A DNA stretch of 64,000 nt from Pyxicephalus adspersus (GCF_032062135.1 NC_092859.1:123990663-124054662); one strand, 5' to 3'; shown: positions 1 through 12,959, numbered from the stretch's first letter. Notes: generated by a model from the letters alone, not told the origin. Made by a program: numbers and translations.

Positions 1-410
1 CTTTGGAATTTATTTCATGTGGTAGAAATTGAGATCATTCAGTGGTAGACAGTGATCATGCATGGATGCCGAAATCTTTCAAAACTGTAATTATTACAAG
101 TACCAAAGCACTGCTGCACTGCAATTCACCATAAAACAGAATCTTGCAGCTAACTGATGCAAGCCTACTCCCTATGGTCAGAGTTTTCTGGCAAAAGTTT
201 GAAAATCCTAAACTCAAATCCTGGTGTTTTCTGAAAATGAATGGTAGGGCAAACCTAAATCTCAGCTCTAATGCTTAGTTGCAAAGCAGTTAGAGTCAAA
301 GAGGTTAGAAATAATTATAAATAATTAGTCATAGAATTCTTATTACTTCATGTTGCCATATATTGGATGTAACCTAGAATTCAAAATGTATTTAAAAGTG
401 GTTTCCAGAG

Positions 411-1376
411 TTGCCAAAACGGAAGCGGCAAACCCAAAACAATAAAATCACACTTACCTTCAATTCTGTTGAACATTCTATCTGTCTGGAGTTTTCTTCC
501 ATCAAGTCCCGCGTCATTCCTGTATCCGTCTTCAGCCTGGAGCAGAGGGAGCGCCAGGTGCCAACATCTTCTTCTCTATTCTTCCTTGTTCTTTTTCCTA
601 TGTCAATCGATCTCGCACTGCAAAGGCACAAGATCAGGTGACATAGATTGGGAAAAAACTTGTCGATCTTGGGCATGTGCAGAAGGAGCAGCCAAGAGCC
701 TCCTGGGATGTGTGACGTAGGTATCCCCAGAGGTTGGACTAAGTTGTCACCCTTCAAATCTAAGTCGAGTCCCAAGTCATTGACACCAAGTTCCAAGTCT
801 CAAGTCACCAAGAATTCTTCCAAGTCAAGTCATTTCATATATCCCCATTTTTCGCCATATAGAAACAGAGCTCTGATCCTGTTCTTGAGCACAGGATCAT
901 ATTCTAAGTCCACAGCTTTCTATGCTGACAGCTTAAGGGGGAAGGAAGGAAGGCAGTGAGGCTTTTGTAACACAGCATTCGCCCTCTTCAGCTGTCAGAG
1001 GAGAAAACTTTGAATGCAAGAAAGGCGGGGAGGAAGGCAAAGTTGCAGAAGCCTCACTGCCTTCCTCCCTTCCCCCTTCAGCTGTCAGCAGAGAAAGCAA
1101 GTCACGATTTGAGTTGCAAGTCACTGGGGAAAACCCTGAGTCGAGTTGCAAGTCGTTCATTGCAAGTCAGACTTAAGTCCAAGTCCGGCGACTTGAGTTC
1201 CAACCTCTGGGTATCCCGGGAGCCTCAGCGCTCCCATTCATTCTTGATTGCGTAGGTTATCGAGAATAAAGGGGCTTAAGTGTTGCACTTAAAAACACAA
1301 TTTTTACTTTAAATAAAAGGGTTGTCTACCTTTTTTATGTAAAGTAAAAATTCTGAGTTTAGGTACACTTTAAAGC
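411..1376 (-). repeat. Frog MITE-like repeat (host of the nested hAT element)
   Basis: Read on the minus strand from 1376, it starts CTTTAAAGTGTACC and TTTTTACTTTACATAAAA, passes CATCCCAGGAGGCTCTTGGC and CTGCTCCTTCTGCACATG, and ends near GAATTGAAGGTAAGTGTG. The same order of motifs occurs at 51370-51870. It is split at 720-1217 by the hAT MITE. The left limit is approximate. Confidence 0.65.
728..1209 (-). mobile_element. hAT-type MITE (GACTTG-rich), copy 1, with perfect 8-bp TSD
   Basis: A 482-bp element with terminal inverted repeats CAGAGGTTGGA and TCCAACCTCTG, flanked on both sides by GGTATCCC (720-727 and 1210-1217). An 8-bp target duplication with CAGAGGT-type ends is the hAT signature. 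The interior contains many AAGTC/GACTT units and no transposase frame. It interrupts another repeat, and is inverted relative to 7463-7955. Confidence 0.88.
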
Positions 1377-2980
1377 AGAACTAAATGCTAAAAACTAAAA
1401 AAATGTGATCAGGCAGGTCAGCAGCTTAGGGTACTTTTTAAAAAAACTGCAAACATTGCCTGTCTCTTCAATAAAAAACTGCAACTGTCTGCTTGCAGTT
1501 TTTGATTGTAGAATTTTCTCCTCAAGAGGTCACAAACAGCAAAAATAAACTGACAGGCTTTTCAACCGTGTGCTGTGCTTTGCATCTCTCTGATGGGGTC
1601 AGAGAACAAAACAAAAGCACTCACTTGCCCAGTAGCAACCTTGCCCTCTCATTTCTTGCCCTGGTGTTACCAAGTTGGGATCTCCCTACCAAGGACATTG
1701 ACAGCATAAAAAAAAAATCAACAGAAGTTCTGACCTTTACCTACTCCATCAAAGCTAAAAGGAAAAAGCTCCAGTGGGAGTTAACTTGTCAGAACAAAAA
1801 GCACCACTTTCCCATTATGGGGGAAAATGGGTTGATAATAACCTAGAACAGAAAATTACATTAAAAGAATAACACTGAACAAAACAGTCAGCATCTCCTA
1901 TTCAACTAAACAATTGCCGGCTTTGCATACAAATCTACAAATGTTTTTTTTTACATTTATATCTAAGTCAGTTCATATTTTACATTTAGATTATTTCAAA
2001 TTTCTAAGACATTATTTTACAGGGATTTGAGCTATAGCAAAGGATAAAATTGTCCTTTTACTTATCAACATTGTTTTTTAAAATAAAACAGTAAAAAAAC
2101 TCAATTAAAGTTTTAGCCTCAATTTCTATGACAGAGTCTTTATACAATGTTTCAGCTTACACATATTTTGGATCCGGTGCTATTTCATTTATTGTTTTTG
2201 CTAAAAATAAATGCAAGATAGGTTTATTAAGAGGCTCACACTGATAGCGAGTACACGCATCCCTTGCAGCACTTCTGAACGGGAGAGATTAGACGTGATC
2301 ACATAGTGGGGGACAAATGGCATACTGAGGAATAGTTAAGTAGATAAATGAGCATCTCTCCTTCATCACCACATCTGTTTAGTTCTTTTTTCTTGCCTGT
2401 ACTGCTACCCCCTACAAAGATCCTGCTACGTGACGTTATCCTAATGCTTGCAGCAATGTGTTTTGTGCTTGTGGTGTCATCCTTGAAATAAGTCTCCTGT
2501 ATGCTAAACAGTATAGGAGGCCTAACAGGAATATTAATGTCTGCACTGCAGAGGTTAACATGATATTTCATAGATTGATTCAAGAATGCAATTACTGGTA
2601 ATAGTTATTAACAGTTGAAGTCAAGCTTTTCAATGGCTCACTTGTCATGCTGACATTTTTGATTGGTTAGGAGCATGCAATTACCCCTAGAAATCAGTTG
2701 TTGCAAATGACAATGCAGGCAACAAGGGGCTAATCTTTTGCTGCCTAATGATTGAAAACCTCAGGGGTGAATGAGCAAGTAAAGGGAATTTCTGCCTATA
2801 CAGGGCACAACAACAGGTTCACTTTAATATAAATTGTAGCTCTGATTCAGATGCAACCCTGCACAAGCTACAAGTCATTAGAGTCACATATTATACATTA
2901 TACGTTATTACATGCTCATCCATACCCAGAAGATCTGACTGGGCATTTTCTTTGGCTCCTATAGCTGGATAGAGCAGCAA
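1260..2980. other. Non-coding stretch with repeat ends
   Basis: A second repeat start (TTTAAAGCAGAACTAAATGC) abuts the previous element at about 1370. An open frame at 1493-1846 on the plus strand (117 codons) shows no recognisable family and crosses A-runs. About 2640-2830 resembles another MITE end (GGTTCACTTTAA). No gene seen. Confidence 0.4.
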
Positions 2981-3529
2981 GCTCAACATGAATATATGAT
3001 GCTGAAGATGGGAACATTCCTCTCAATCTTTTGGGAACCGTTATCTTATCTAAAAGACCCCAGATGCTCACATGATGGCATCCAACATAATGTGCTCATA
3101 TACTTTGCAATTCTTCTTCTTCCCAGTTGGCTAAACAGGCAGAGTATTTTCCATAGAGATGAATGGGGCTGCCTTCTAGCTCTATATAGTCTTAAAGTGC
3201 AGTTGGTCTTGAATAACATGACCTTGTTTAGTCACTTTATAGCAAAAACCTAATATTATTTGCAACGTAGTATGATTTGGATGTTGCACAAGCTAATTGG
3301 TAACAGCTATTCTTATTGCAATAAAATGTGTAGTTAGAGGTCTTTTTGTTGATACTTTTTTGACATAGAAGCAGGATCACCAATAAGCCACCTTTATGGA
3401 ATCCACCATCATCAAACTGAAAATTTGATGAATTTCGCTTTATTCTGTCTTAGCTGGATTTACAAAGTAATTGTTTTGCGGTAAATCGTAACTATACCTT
3501 CATTATAAACAATTGTGGCAAAAAAAGGC

Positions 3530-3810
3530 GCAGAAGATGTCACTGCAATAAAAAAAAACTTACCAGCTTTATTGCAATTTTTTAACTACACTCACCTTTC
3601 CACACTGTGTTGCAGGTGCTGCCATCTTCATCTGGTCCTCTTCTGGATGTCAAATCCTCCGCAATCTTGAATGGCCAGGCCGGGATGACGTAACTCCTGT
3701 GCATAGATATGGGAGTTCTTTTCATCCTGGCAGAGGGAGGCCAGGAAACCCAGGATATTCCATAATTCTTCACTGAGCTGGCAATATTATTTTCCAGGCA
3801 CATAGTAGAG
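3530..3810 (-). repeat. Related dispersed repeat fragment
   Basis: On the minus strand it contains GAAGATGGCAGCACCTGCAA and AAAGGTGAGTGTAGTT, motifs shared with the end of the 411-1376 element and with about 21060-21170 (GAAGATGGCC, ATAGGTGAGTAT). Probably a fragment of the same family. Limits are approximate. Confidence 0.4.
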
Positions 3811-4131
3811 ACAGGCCACACGTTTCATAATACTTTAATTCTTTAAATCTCAATTATTGTATTTCCTGGCTAGGAAAGCAAATTTATTGTCCTCGGTGCA
3901 TGTCATTTTATCCACAGGAAAGTAGGCCCACAACAAAAAATAGAAGAAATAGTCAAAGGGGCTGCATGATAGGGTGAAAGATGAATTACAGAAGGCAGTT
4001 AGGTGGCAATCACCTACAGGAGCTTTAGCATTTGGTGAGGTGCAATTGCCTCCAAGGCGGTGGGTAGTTGCTGGGTGACGGATCTCCGCAGAAACAAGGT
4101 GGATTGTTCAAAAGTCTCCATGGACCTTGAA

Positions 4132-4134
<3 letters not shown>

Positions 4135-4168
<34 letters not shown>
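4135..4168. repeat. (TA)n microsatellite
   Basis: An unbroken run of 17 TA units followed by CACA. Likely length-variable. Confidence 0.95.
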
Positions 4169-4172
<4 letters not shown>

Positions 4173-5886
4173 ACAACTTTTCTGTCTATACATTGTTTGC
4201 CAAATAATCCACCTGTGCGGGTAGAAAATGATTGCTTATAGCCAAGTGCACTAATATAACTAATATAAAGTGTATCTATTAAGCATTATAAAAGAATTCC
4301 AGCACATTTACATGACTTAATAAAATACAACTCATTATCCATAGAGACACAAGCACTCAGTTTATTTTAGCATTATTATACTACAGTTTACCTATTTAAC
4401 AGGCAATGGGGAATTCCAAATACATTGATTTACCTTCAGTGGTAACATTCATAGACTGGAGATTGAAGACTCTGCCCTATATTTGGGTAAATGTAATTTG
4501 TTCCAATCCATGGGAAACAGTTATATATTCTTGTCTTTGTGCCTATTAGGCTTTTTGTTTAGTCCTTGTCTAGCTCTACCAATAGGCAGCACATCTGCAG
4601 TGATCAGTATAAGTTTTATTCCTTCTTTAACCTTTCCTTTTCATTATCCTGACTTTTTACATGAAGCCATAAAAAGAGATCCTACAGCACTGAGAGCAAA
4701 CACCAACCCCTCTAGTCTTATACACATTACTGTTATGTGTTTGCTGTTTCCTTTCACAATCTATTTTCTCTCTATTTACTCCTCCACATCACAGGCTGTG
4801 TTCAATGTTCAATAAACTCCATACATGGGGAAAACACAGCATTCCAATCTCAGAATTACTTTTTTCACTACTACTTCATTTTATTATTAGATTTTATTAG
4901 TTTTTGGTTGGCCAACGGAGTCTGTGGTTGATTGTTACTTCAAGGAAAATCGAATTCAGATTAAAAATAGTCATTGCCGTGCAAAACAAGCAAGCTTCTT
5001 TATTTTTCTTACCTTCCTTTAAGCCCACCCAAACCTCTGGTGGCTAACAACATGGGCTGCTTGATGCAGATGAAAAGCCTTGTAAAATTAAAAATCACTG
5101 CTGAGAGTATTAATATGGGAAATTGGGAATACTCATAATAAATCAATGCCACCAAGCTGCAGCAATTTATGGAGAATTTATTGAATTGTTGTTGCTGTCA
5201 ATAAACATGTACGTAATTCATACTTCCAATACTTTCCTAGTGCTCTCATTTGAACACCAGTATAGCCATGCTTTCATTCTATATCTGTTCCATTATTATT
5301 AGGTATGCATGTGCAACAAAGAAACCATTGTCATTGCTGTCCACCATAGATTGTAATCACTGTCCAGCTGCAAAAAACACTGGATGCCAGAAGCAGATCA
5401 TTTCAGAACCCCTTCTTCTTAAAACCATCAACTTTATGCCATCAATGCCATTTTTACACTCTCACAACTATGCAAGGAAATTTTTTTTTTGCATTTTGCA
5501 TTTTTTTTGCATCATTGGAAACATAAATGTGGCTTTTAACCTTAAACAATGTGATCTGAAATTCAACAGAAGTCAGTCTACTCGAAACCAATTTTGCTAT
5601 CCTCAATTGGTTGTTCATAGATTAGACATGTTGGTAAATGACAATTAAAATATTGCATGTTGCACCATGTGTACAAATTATCAATAACATACAACTGACA
5701 TTACGGAAGGTCAGACATGTATGCAGAATCTAGAGACCTTTAACCAAGCGTAGTCACATTGCTTTAAAGAGTACTCACATGCAAACATAACCAAGCTTAA
5801 TATCCAGGGATCTAAAGAAAGTTACATTAGGAAAGGGTTTTACTAAAACTGTTACAAAAACCTATACAGTATTTCCCCTCTGCATA

Positions 5887-6342
5887 CCTGTAGTCCCGGA
5901 GTTAAGAACATCGGACATATGGACGACTCCTAGGACATCCAACATACGAATGGGGGATTCCCTGCTTGCTCGTGTGCAGGATGGAAGCTTGATGGGGGAA
6001 GGGGGGGCGGTTTGCTGAGCTGATCTGTAACATCTTGTAACTCTTTAATGACTAAGACAAACTCTACAGCTATTTCTTTTTGCATATCAAAGCACAGCTT
6101 GCTCCAGAAGTTGATAAATGTCTAGGCTCCACAACGTTTTCTTTTTTTTTGCTCTGTTTGTGATTAGCTCACAGTGAGGATTTTATACAGTAACTGACAA
6201 CACACTGCCTAACAATATGTTGAGACAAACATCCCTCCTAATTGCATTTATTAAAATAATGCTGTTGTTCTGACTTACATACAAATTCAACTTAAGAACA
6301 AACCTATAGTCCCTATCTCATACGTAACCCAGGGACTACCTG
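5887..6342 (-). mobile_element. Tigger-like (TcMar) non-autonomous element, copy 1
   Basis: Ends in AGGGACTACCTG on the right and the matching CCTGTAGTCCC on the left, each bordered by TA. The interior (ACTTAAGAACAAACCTATAG, GCTCACAGTGAGGATTTTAT, CAAAGCACAGCTTGCTCCAG) matches 23026-23492 in inverse orientation. CAGGTAGTCCC ends plus TA duplication fit the pogo/Tigger branch. No transposase frame. Confidence 0.78.
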
Positions 6343-6544
6343 TACTCTAATACATGAGCAATACAGCCTTCTTCATGAACAGCTATCAAAGCATCAGTAA
6401 TGTAAATTTTATAATAAAAAATGCTGTTGTGGGCATGGATTTGATTATGCAGAAGGTTAATGTGAGTTTTAATTTTGATCGGGTAGGGTAGGACCACGGT
6501 GCTAAAGACAAAAGGGGAGGGGTCTATTCTTCATTTTTTTAACC

Positions 6545-6840
6545 CCCTAACCGCTAAGCCCGTAATTTCTCGCACTAAATATTTTTGCTCTTTTGGTTAA
6601 GCCCGTATTTTTTCGCCTACACTAAAATCCCCACTTACCTGGTCCCGCTGTGCTAATCCAAAAAAAAAAATTTCATGAAAACCTGTGACGCTTTTGGAAC
6701 AGAAATCTAGAAATCAGTGTAACGCTCAGGTGGTTAAATAAAGTATTCATACAAAAACACAAATTTTGCTGAAGATAAAAGGATTACCTGCCTTTTTGTA
6801 TAAAGTAAAAAATCTGGTCATAGGTCTGCTTTAAAACGTC
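6545..6840. repeat. DNA-transposon remnants
   Basis: About 6546-6736 begins TAACCGCTAAGCCCG and ends AACGCTCAGGTGGTTA, an approximate inverted pair; it shares CTTACCTGGTCCC with the element near 46.7 kb. About 6737-6835 ends TAGGTCTGCTTTAAA, like the repeat start at 1376. No coding sequence. Confidence 0.5.
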
Positions 6841-7462
6841 ATTGTGCACATGATTGTGGTTATAAATATGGTTATAAACATTTACATTGTCTCCCTATCT
6901 ACTTCTTCAGGGATAATATTGATTTTTCTCTATAAAAAAATAAATGCTCCATAATCAGTTCCAACACATTGTGTTCTTTGATCCGAAAACTGTTCAGATG
7001 TAAATACTAGGGGGCAAAAAGACAGGAAATTTCTTCTTTTCAGTAAGCAGCATCAGTACCATGATGACATAGTGTACCAGGCATAAGCGCTGATTATAGC
7101 TATGATGAATTATTTGACAACCCTGAACATTTTTATCAGGGGTAAAACAGCACCCCAGCAACAAATGAGAAAAAAAAACAAAAAAATAAACACTTTTCTA
7201 AGTGCCGCAGCTCTGTTATACAGCAGCATCAGCACCATCTGTATCATCTTGTACAAAGCAGAGGCTTTTGGTAAAGAAAAACAGAACAAAACAAATTATT
7301 ATATTTATCTTTGTTTTCAGAGTGCAGCACCATTACAGCATCAGCGTCTAAAACCGAAAAGAGAAGCTGATTGCTACCAAACATGATTTTATAAATTCAA
7401 TTGCATTTTAGGAGTTGTTGAAGCTATTGCAGTGTTGTGGAGCAGATTTTACTATCTATGGT

Positions 7463-7955
7463 CAGAGGTGGAAATCGAGTCGTGGGACCTGAGCTTGAGT
7501 CCGACTTACGTCTCCTAATGAACGACTTGCAACTTGACTCGGAGTTTTCCCCATCGACTTGCAATTCGACTCGTGACTTGCTTTCTCTGAGGGAGGAAGG
7601 CAGTGAGGCTTCTGCAAAATAACACCACCTTCCTCCCAACCTTTCACACATTCTATGTTTTCTCGTCTGACAGCTGAAGAGGGCAGGGAGGAATGCTGCA
7701 TTACAGAAGCCTCGCTGCCTTCCTCTCTTCCCCCTTTAGCTGTCAGAGGCGAAATCCATGGACTTAGAATGCGATCCTGTGCCCAAGAACAAGATCAGAG
7801 CTCTGTTTCTATATGGGGACAAATGGGGATAAATGAAGTGACTTGACTTGGGACTCGCCTTTGAAGAATTCTTGGTGACTTGAGACTTGACTTGGTGTCA
7901 ATGACTTGGGACCCAACTTGGACTTGAAGGGTGATGACTTAGTCCAACCTCTCTG
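7463..7955 (+). mobile_element. hAT-type MITE (GACTTG-rich), copy 2
   Basis: About 493 bp, opposite orientation to copy 1, with the same GACTTG-rich ends and central CTTCCTCCC/GGGAGGAAG block. Flanks TCTATGGT (7455-7462) and CCTATGGT (7956-7963) form a 7/8 target duplication. The right terminus has an extra CT relative to the expected CCTCTG. Confidence 0.82.
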
Positions 7956-7963
7956 CCTATGGT

Positions 7964-10600
7964 TTGTTTCTTGGCTGAATGTTGCGTGTGTATGGAAGGA
8001 ATGTAGTGCAGAGGGCTGAGGTAATGCAAAAAGAGAGATGTTTGGTGTAGATGGTTGTAATTGTAAATTGGTGCACTACACAGATTGAAAATGTGATTTG
8101 TGATCATCAGCTGAATGTTTGAGTGAATTTGATTTTTATAACTCTTGTTTTGGGGTCCAGTTGGCACTGGTGGCGGTCACAGAAGCCAAAGCTCAAGGAA
8201 AAACTGCTATATAGAGCAAAGTACAATGTCTACAACAAATTGGTGGGTTGCATGAAGAAGTAATGTCCATACTTGGAGTAAGGGCCACTCTGGATAATAA
8301 ATAGGAAGCCATCAGAATGGAGAACAAATGAGAATTCACTTATTTTGCGGTGTGAAAGGCTCCAACTGAAAAAGCAACAGCTTACTACCAGCATTCAGGG
8401 ACTTTGATGAGGCCACTCAGGGTTTTGAGAATCAGTGTTACTTAATGTAAGTCCCAAAAAAGTAATGAGTCTGCCTGTTAGCTGGATTTCTGGATGAGAT
8501 AGTTGCTGAGACAAAAACAGTACTTTTATATTATGCAGCAATGCCAGAGTGCTACTACAAAATTTGTATTGCAATAAGAGAGGTTTATTCAAAATGCTGT
8601 CCTACAGGATCACCTTGGCATGTTGCAGGTGGCTGGAGGGAGAGCAGGCAATCTTGAGGATTATATGCTACAGAAAAGCATTTTCCAAAAGAAAAAAAAA
8701 TAGTAAATGCCTTGCAGAGATAAGGAAGTGAGTGGAAGGAAGCCTACATCCATTAAGACTTGTTTATGTACAGTTCCCCTCACAAACTAAATGTCCTCTG
8801 TCTCTTTTCCCACCACCATAAAAAATGGCCCTCAGAGTGTGACTCTGATCTGATAAAAGTATCAAACACTGCTAGACCTGTGGTTACACTGGACATATAC
8901 TAAACATTAATACTGTTAAGAGATAAGAAGGTTGAGCTTTGCAAAAAAAACTTTTTAGTATGTAGAGCCCTTGTTCACAGAAGATAGACTTTCTCCCATT
9001 ACCCGTGCATCCTGTTAACCCCAATTCAGCATGCATTCTTTCTGGAGTTTATATTCTCATTGGTCAACCAAAGTCAAGTCAACAGTGGTATTCAGGTTAT
9101 CAGAACACATAACATAAGCTACGTACATCACCACCTCAACCCAATCCTGGGTCCAAACCACTGTTTCTTCACTATGTGTGGGCCGGGACCAGGGGGCCAG
9201 GCTATGCAGGTCTCTGCAGAGGAGTACAGGCTTGTTATTCACCCGACAGGGCTGTGTATATCTTGTCAGCAGAAATAAAATTCTTTTGGAAATATGTCAA
9301 ATCAATGATATATTAAGCAGTTTGTGCTTTCACATTCATCTTTAAAGATCAGGACAAAGAAGCTTAACCATCAAACAAGAATGTCCAGTCTTTTTGATTA
9401 TAGTCAGGGTACAGAACAGTCACATTTTAATATTAACCCCTCCACTTCTCTTCTAGGCATAACAGACCTGGTTGTCTCTTATTTTCTATAGGTGTGCATA
9501 ATGAAATTCTTCTCGACCTGCCCTCCTTTTTTGGCAATACATATCAACTGCATAATTTTATGTTTGTTTTTAATCTACATAGTAATTTCCCATTTTAATA
9601 CATTCTGATAGAAACGTATGTGATGATGGAAACTAGTAATTTAGTCACAATCGCACGTAGAAGTCTAGTATTTGTGTATAATAACAGAGAAGCTTTTTTT
9701 TTCTTTGTTCCCTGACAATGCAATAAATACGTTTGTGAAATGTCATTTCTGTAAATATACATACAATTTTAAATCATACAGTTTATAATATTTTGTTGTA
9801 GACCGTTTGACTTTATGTAAAACGTAAATAATACTTCGAAACAACATTTTTGTGCGCAGTTCACATTTGAATAAGTAAATTAAATGTGTGGGCATGTTTC
9901 AGCCTTTGTGTTCTGTCAGAATTAGAGTTTATTTTAACAGCAGCTCTTTAAGCGATTGTATAGTCTTTTCAGATTTTTTAGCCATGCATGTAAAAGAGAT
10001 TAGCTTTATGTTGAATATCTTATTAAAGGGCGGTAATATTCTTGTTTGGATGTATAATTTGTAATTATATGTGTACATGGAGATAGCCATATTTGCTGTT
10101 TACTTACAAAGGATCTACAGCATCCATTACATTATTGCTTTAAAATGAATCGCAATGCAAGTCTATGAATTGACGTACATTGAAAACAATTTACCTTCTT
10201 GCTGAGATTTCTTAACAGGGAGCTCATGCCACAGAAAAGGAGTGAAAATGCTAAAAAGGAAAGGAAAATTAAAAAGAAAGGTATTAATCTTCCCTCTGCT
10301 TTGCTGACCTTCCTTGGCCTTTTTTAGTCACTTCCTGTCTATGTGCACATCATGCACTGGCTGCACATCATTCTTGCTGATCAGCTTCCTTTTGGTGACA
10401 ACACAAAGCCATGAATGTGCAGCATATTGGTACGACCACTTATAGTCTCAAACAAGGGTACATGTGGCACATGGCAGGAGAGCAATTGGTGGAGACCCAG
10501 TAAACGTCTGAACATGGACCTTCACAGAGGGATCACCAGATATTATTTTAAATTACAGACTTTTAAGATTAAATAGAATTTGTGCAATTATGGTAACATA
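7964..10600. other. Non-coding stretch
   Basis: No recognisable gene. About 9480-10200 is free of obvious repeats and has high local complexity; it could be conserved non-coding DNA, but I cannot test that. Short open frames at 8.4-9.3 kb have no family resemblance. Confidence 0.35.
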
Positions 10601-10605
10601 TAAAG

Positions 10606-10882
10606 CAGCGGTCGCCAACTGGTGGTCCGCAAGAAAAATTTAGTGATCCGTGGCTCTGGCCGGTGCACCCCCGAGCAGGGTAAGAAGAAGGACCCCTCTG
10701 GGGGTGGCACACCTGCCAGTGCCTTGGACCATATCTCCGACGTACAAATTGCAGGCTCAGGCCAGTGGGCGGGTTCTGCCATCATGACACCACTATGGGG
10801 GAAGTTCCCTCCCCTTTCAGTGACACCTGGCTCCCTGCGTAACTTTAGTGGTCTGTGGATCCAAAAAGGTTGGCAACCACCG
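10606..10882 (+). mobile_element. hAT-type non-autonomous element
   Basis: GC-rich block starting CAGCGGTCGCCAACTGGTGG and ending GGTTGGCAACCACCG, an imperfect inverted pair typical of Charlie-like hAT elements. Flanks ATATAAAG and ATAAATAG are a weak 8-bp duplication. The interior GTGGCTCTGGCCGGTG block recurs near 58.8 kb in the opposite orientation. Confidence 0.7.
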
Positions 10883-11013
10883 ATAAATAGGAATAATTAT
10901 TATTTTTAGGATTAGGCTTGATTTACCATAAAACATGTAAAACTTGAAATTCATATAAAAATTAAAATATAGTACATTCTACAATACTAGTTGAGAAAGT
11001 GAGATCTCTCTAC

Positions 11014-11292
11014 CAGTGTTTCTCAACCTTTATAACATGGGGGAACCCCATTAAATACATTTATTTCTACAGGCAACCCTCACTATAATTACTATATCCA
11101 CAGCTCACAGTATATTAGTGTGATGGTCATTGGGAAGAATTCCTTTACATTGCTAGACATTTGAAGAATATTACCCTTACAGATAGCCAAAAATATCAAT
11201 TGTCTTAGTTAAACAGACCTGAGAGGCACAAACTGCTCATTGCTCAAGGATCCTCTAGCAACCTCTGGAGGAACCCTGGCTGCAAAACACTG
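11014..11292 (+). mobile_element. hAT-type MITE, CAGTGTTTCTCAACC family, copy 1
   Basis: Starts CAGTGTTTCTCAACCTTTAT and ends GGCTGCAAAACACTG. Shares AACATGG, ACTATATCCACAGCT, AGATAGCCAAAAA and GCAACCTCTGGAGGAACC with the copy at 20631-20918. No intact target duplication seen. Confidence 0.8.
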
Positions 11293-12425
11293 GGGTTTAC
11301 AGTATAGGTGACCTCTGCATATATTGCTTACCTAAAACATGGCAGTCCCACTGCTCTCATGTGATCTGAACAATGCTATGGTTCTCTACATATAACTAAG
11401 TGTTGGACTATTCTAAAAATCCTTTTACTTGCTGAATGCTGTAGTAACAATATAAAAAATTAAGTATGAGTTTAGGGATTTTTTCTAATAGTGTACATAT
11501 ACCCTGTGATTAATTTAAAGTTCATCAGCCCCACTATATTTTATAAAGACAACAGGTGCACTTTTCAGAATTAAGTTCGGGTCCATGGGAATTATTGCGG
11601 TGTAATATTAGATGATACTTATGCTTTGCCATAGGCTTGTCATAGCAATAAGTTCTTACTGCAGTGCCCAATATCTTTATTTGTCTATAAGTAATAAAAA
11701 AGTCGTAACTGGGAAGCCAGTATATGGGATGTCTGTTCAGCAGAAATTTCATTTAGCCTTTTTCCCTCAACAATTATAATACCAGCCCTCAAGCCACTGT
11801 TTAATGAACATTTCACTCAGCTGCCACAGTTGTGTGAATTGGGTGGAATTCATTCTGGATGTTAACCCCATAGGACCATTAGCCATCTAGAACCGGTGGC
11901 TTGTTTTCTGTGTAGTTTAGTGGGAGTGAGCCATTATAAACTGTAATCCTGTGATTAGGTGAAGTTTAAAACCAATATGTGCTACATGGTAATGCAAAGC
12001 ATACACAGCAAAAGCACAGTTTCTTCAATACAAACTAATAACAAGCCAACCAAGTCCGTGTGTTTCTTGGAATACTTGTATATAGCAGTGGTTATGTAAC
12101 TATGTTGTGTGCAAGGAGTGGGATTCTATAAATTCTATTATGGTTCATTGCATGCATAGAACAATATATTACAGTTACCTTACTATACTCTACATATCCA
12201 AGTAAAACACCCATCCAGTGAAGTAGGGTTTGGTAATATATTCCCTTTGTGGCTATAGAAGGTATAATGAATAATGAACTAAGTGTTATGTTGATGTCTT
12301 TTTCATTGCTGATTGTAATACTATAACAGCACAACATTTTAAAACCAGAGACACATTGAGTGGGTGGTTATGTCTTGGCAGTCATAATGTGTTTCCTTGG
12401 CAGTAAATGTATTTCTAAACTTTAG

Positions 12426-12680
12426 GTGAGCAGTGCAAAAGGTTGCAAGCACTGCAACGCCTGGAGTAAATGCAGATTGCACACTTTATACCTCTCACCA
12501 ACCTTAACTACTGCTTCTATAGTCATCCTACGCCAACTACTTCTCTTGCACACTGTGTGCCCATTTCGAGCTCTAATCACTGCTCATCCCTGTACACTGT
12601 TAACCTCTCTCCATTCCTAACCATTGCTTACCTGTACACACTGTATAGTTCTCCTACCCCAACTAGTGCTCTGCACACTA
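12426..12680. repeat. Degenerate tandem array (CCNACC...TACTGC...TGTACACTGT)
   Basis: Imperfect repetition of CACTNTNTA, CTCACC/CTCCTACCCCAACTA and TGCTC blocks about every 50-60 bp. It creates spurious open frames on the plus strand. Confidence 0.45.
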
Positions 12681-12689
12681 AATGCCCCC

Positions 12690-12954
12690 ACCAGGAACGG
12701 CCCCTGAAGGAAAATCTCTCTTCTCTGCATTGCATTGCGGAGGAGAGGGATTTCCCATCAGGACATTTACCCTGGCGGAAATATTAACACCAGCCATGGA
12801 AAATAGGGGAGCCACAAGAGGAGGCTCAAGCTCCGGTGGCTCCGGCTGTGTTAGTTTGTTCCGGCCTTACGCCCCCTGGCCAATCAAGACGTTAGGCCGG
12901 AACAAACTACCAGCTAGGCCCTATCTGGCCTAAAGGCCGGAGTTTGCCGACCTC
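12690..12954 (-). mobile_element. hAT-like MITE with internal hairpin
   Basis: Read on the minus strand it starts GAGGTCGGCAAACTCCGGCC, a known hAT-type end. Internally AGTTTGTTCCGGCCTTAC (12853-12870) pairs with GTTAGGCCGGAACAAACT (12891-12908) with one mismatch. The other end is approximate. Confidence 0.6.
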
Positions 12955-12959
12955 TTCCT

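Larger units (their letters stand above)
2980..5880. other. Non-coding stretch
   Basis: AT-rich DNA with a (TA)n tract and one repeat fragment. Open frames at 4483-4815 and 5250-5648 have no recognisable domains, and poor codon character for genes. I see no exon. Confidence 0.4.

Noticed and set aside
392..796. 134-codon minus-strand open frame
   Set aside because: It lies within two nested MITEs, so it is repeat sequence and not a gene.
1493..1846. 117-codon plus-strand open frame
   Set aside because: No recognisable domain, starts within a repeat edge and includes A-runs; no splice or promoter context supports it.
5250..5648. 132-codon plus-strand open frame
   Set aside because: AT-rich, Phe/His/Cys-rich translation without domain resemblance; likely chance.
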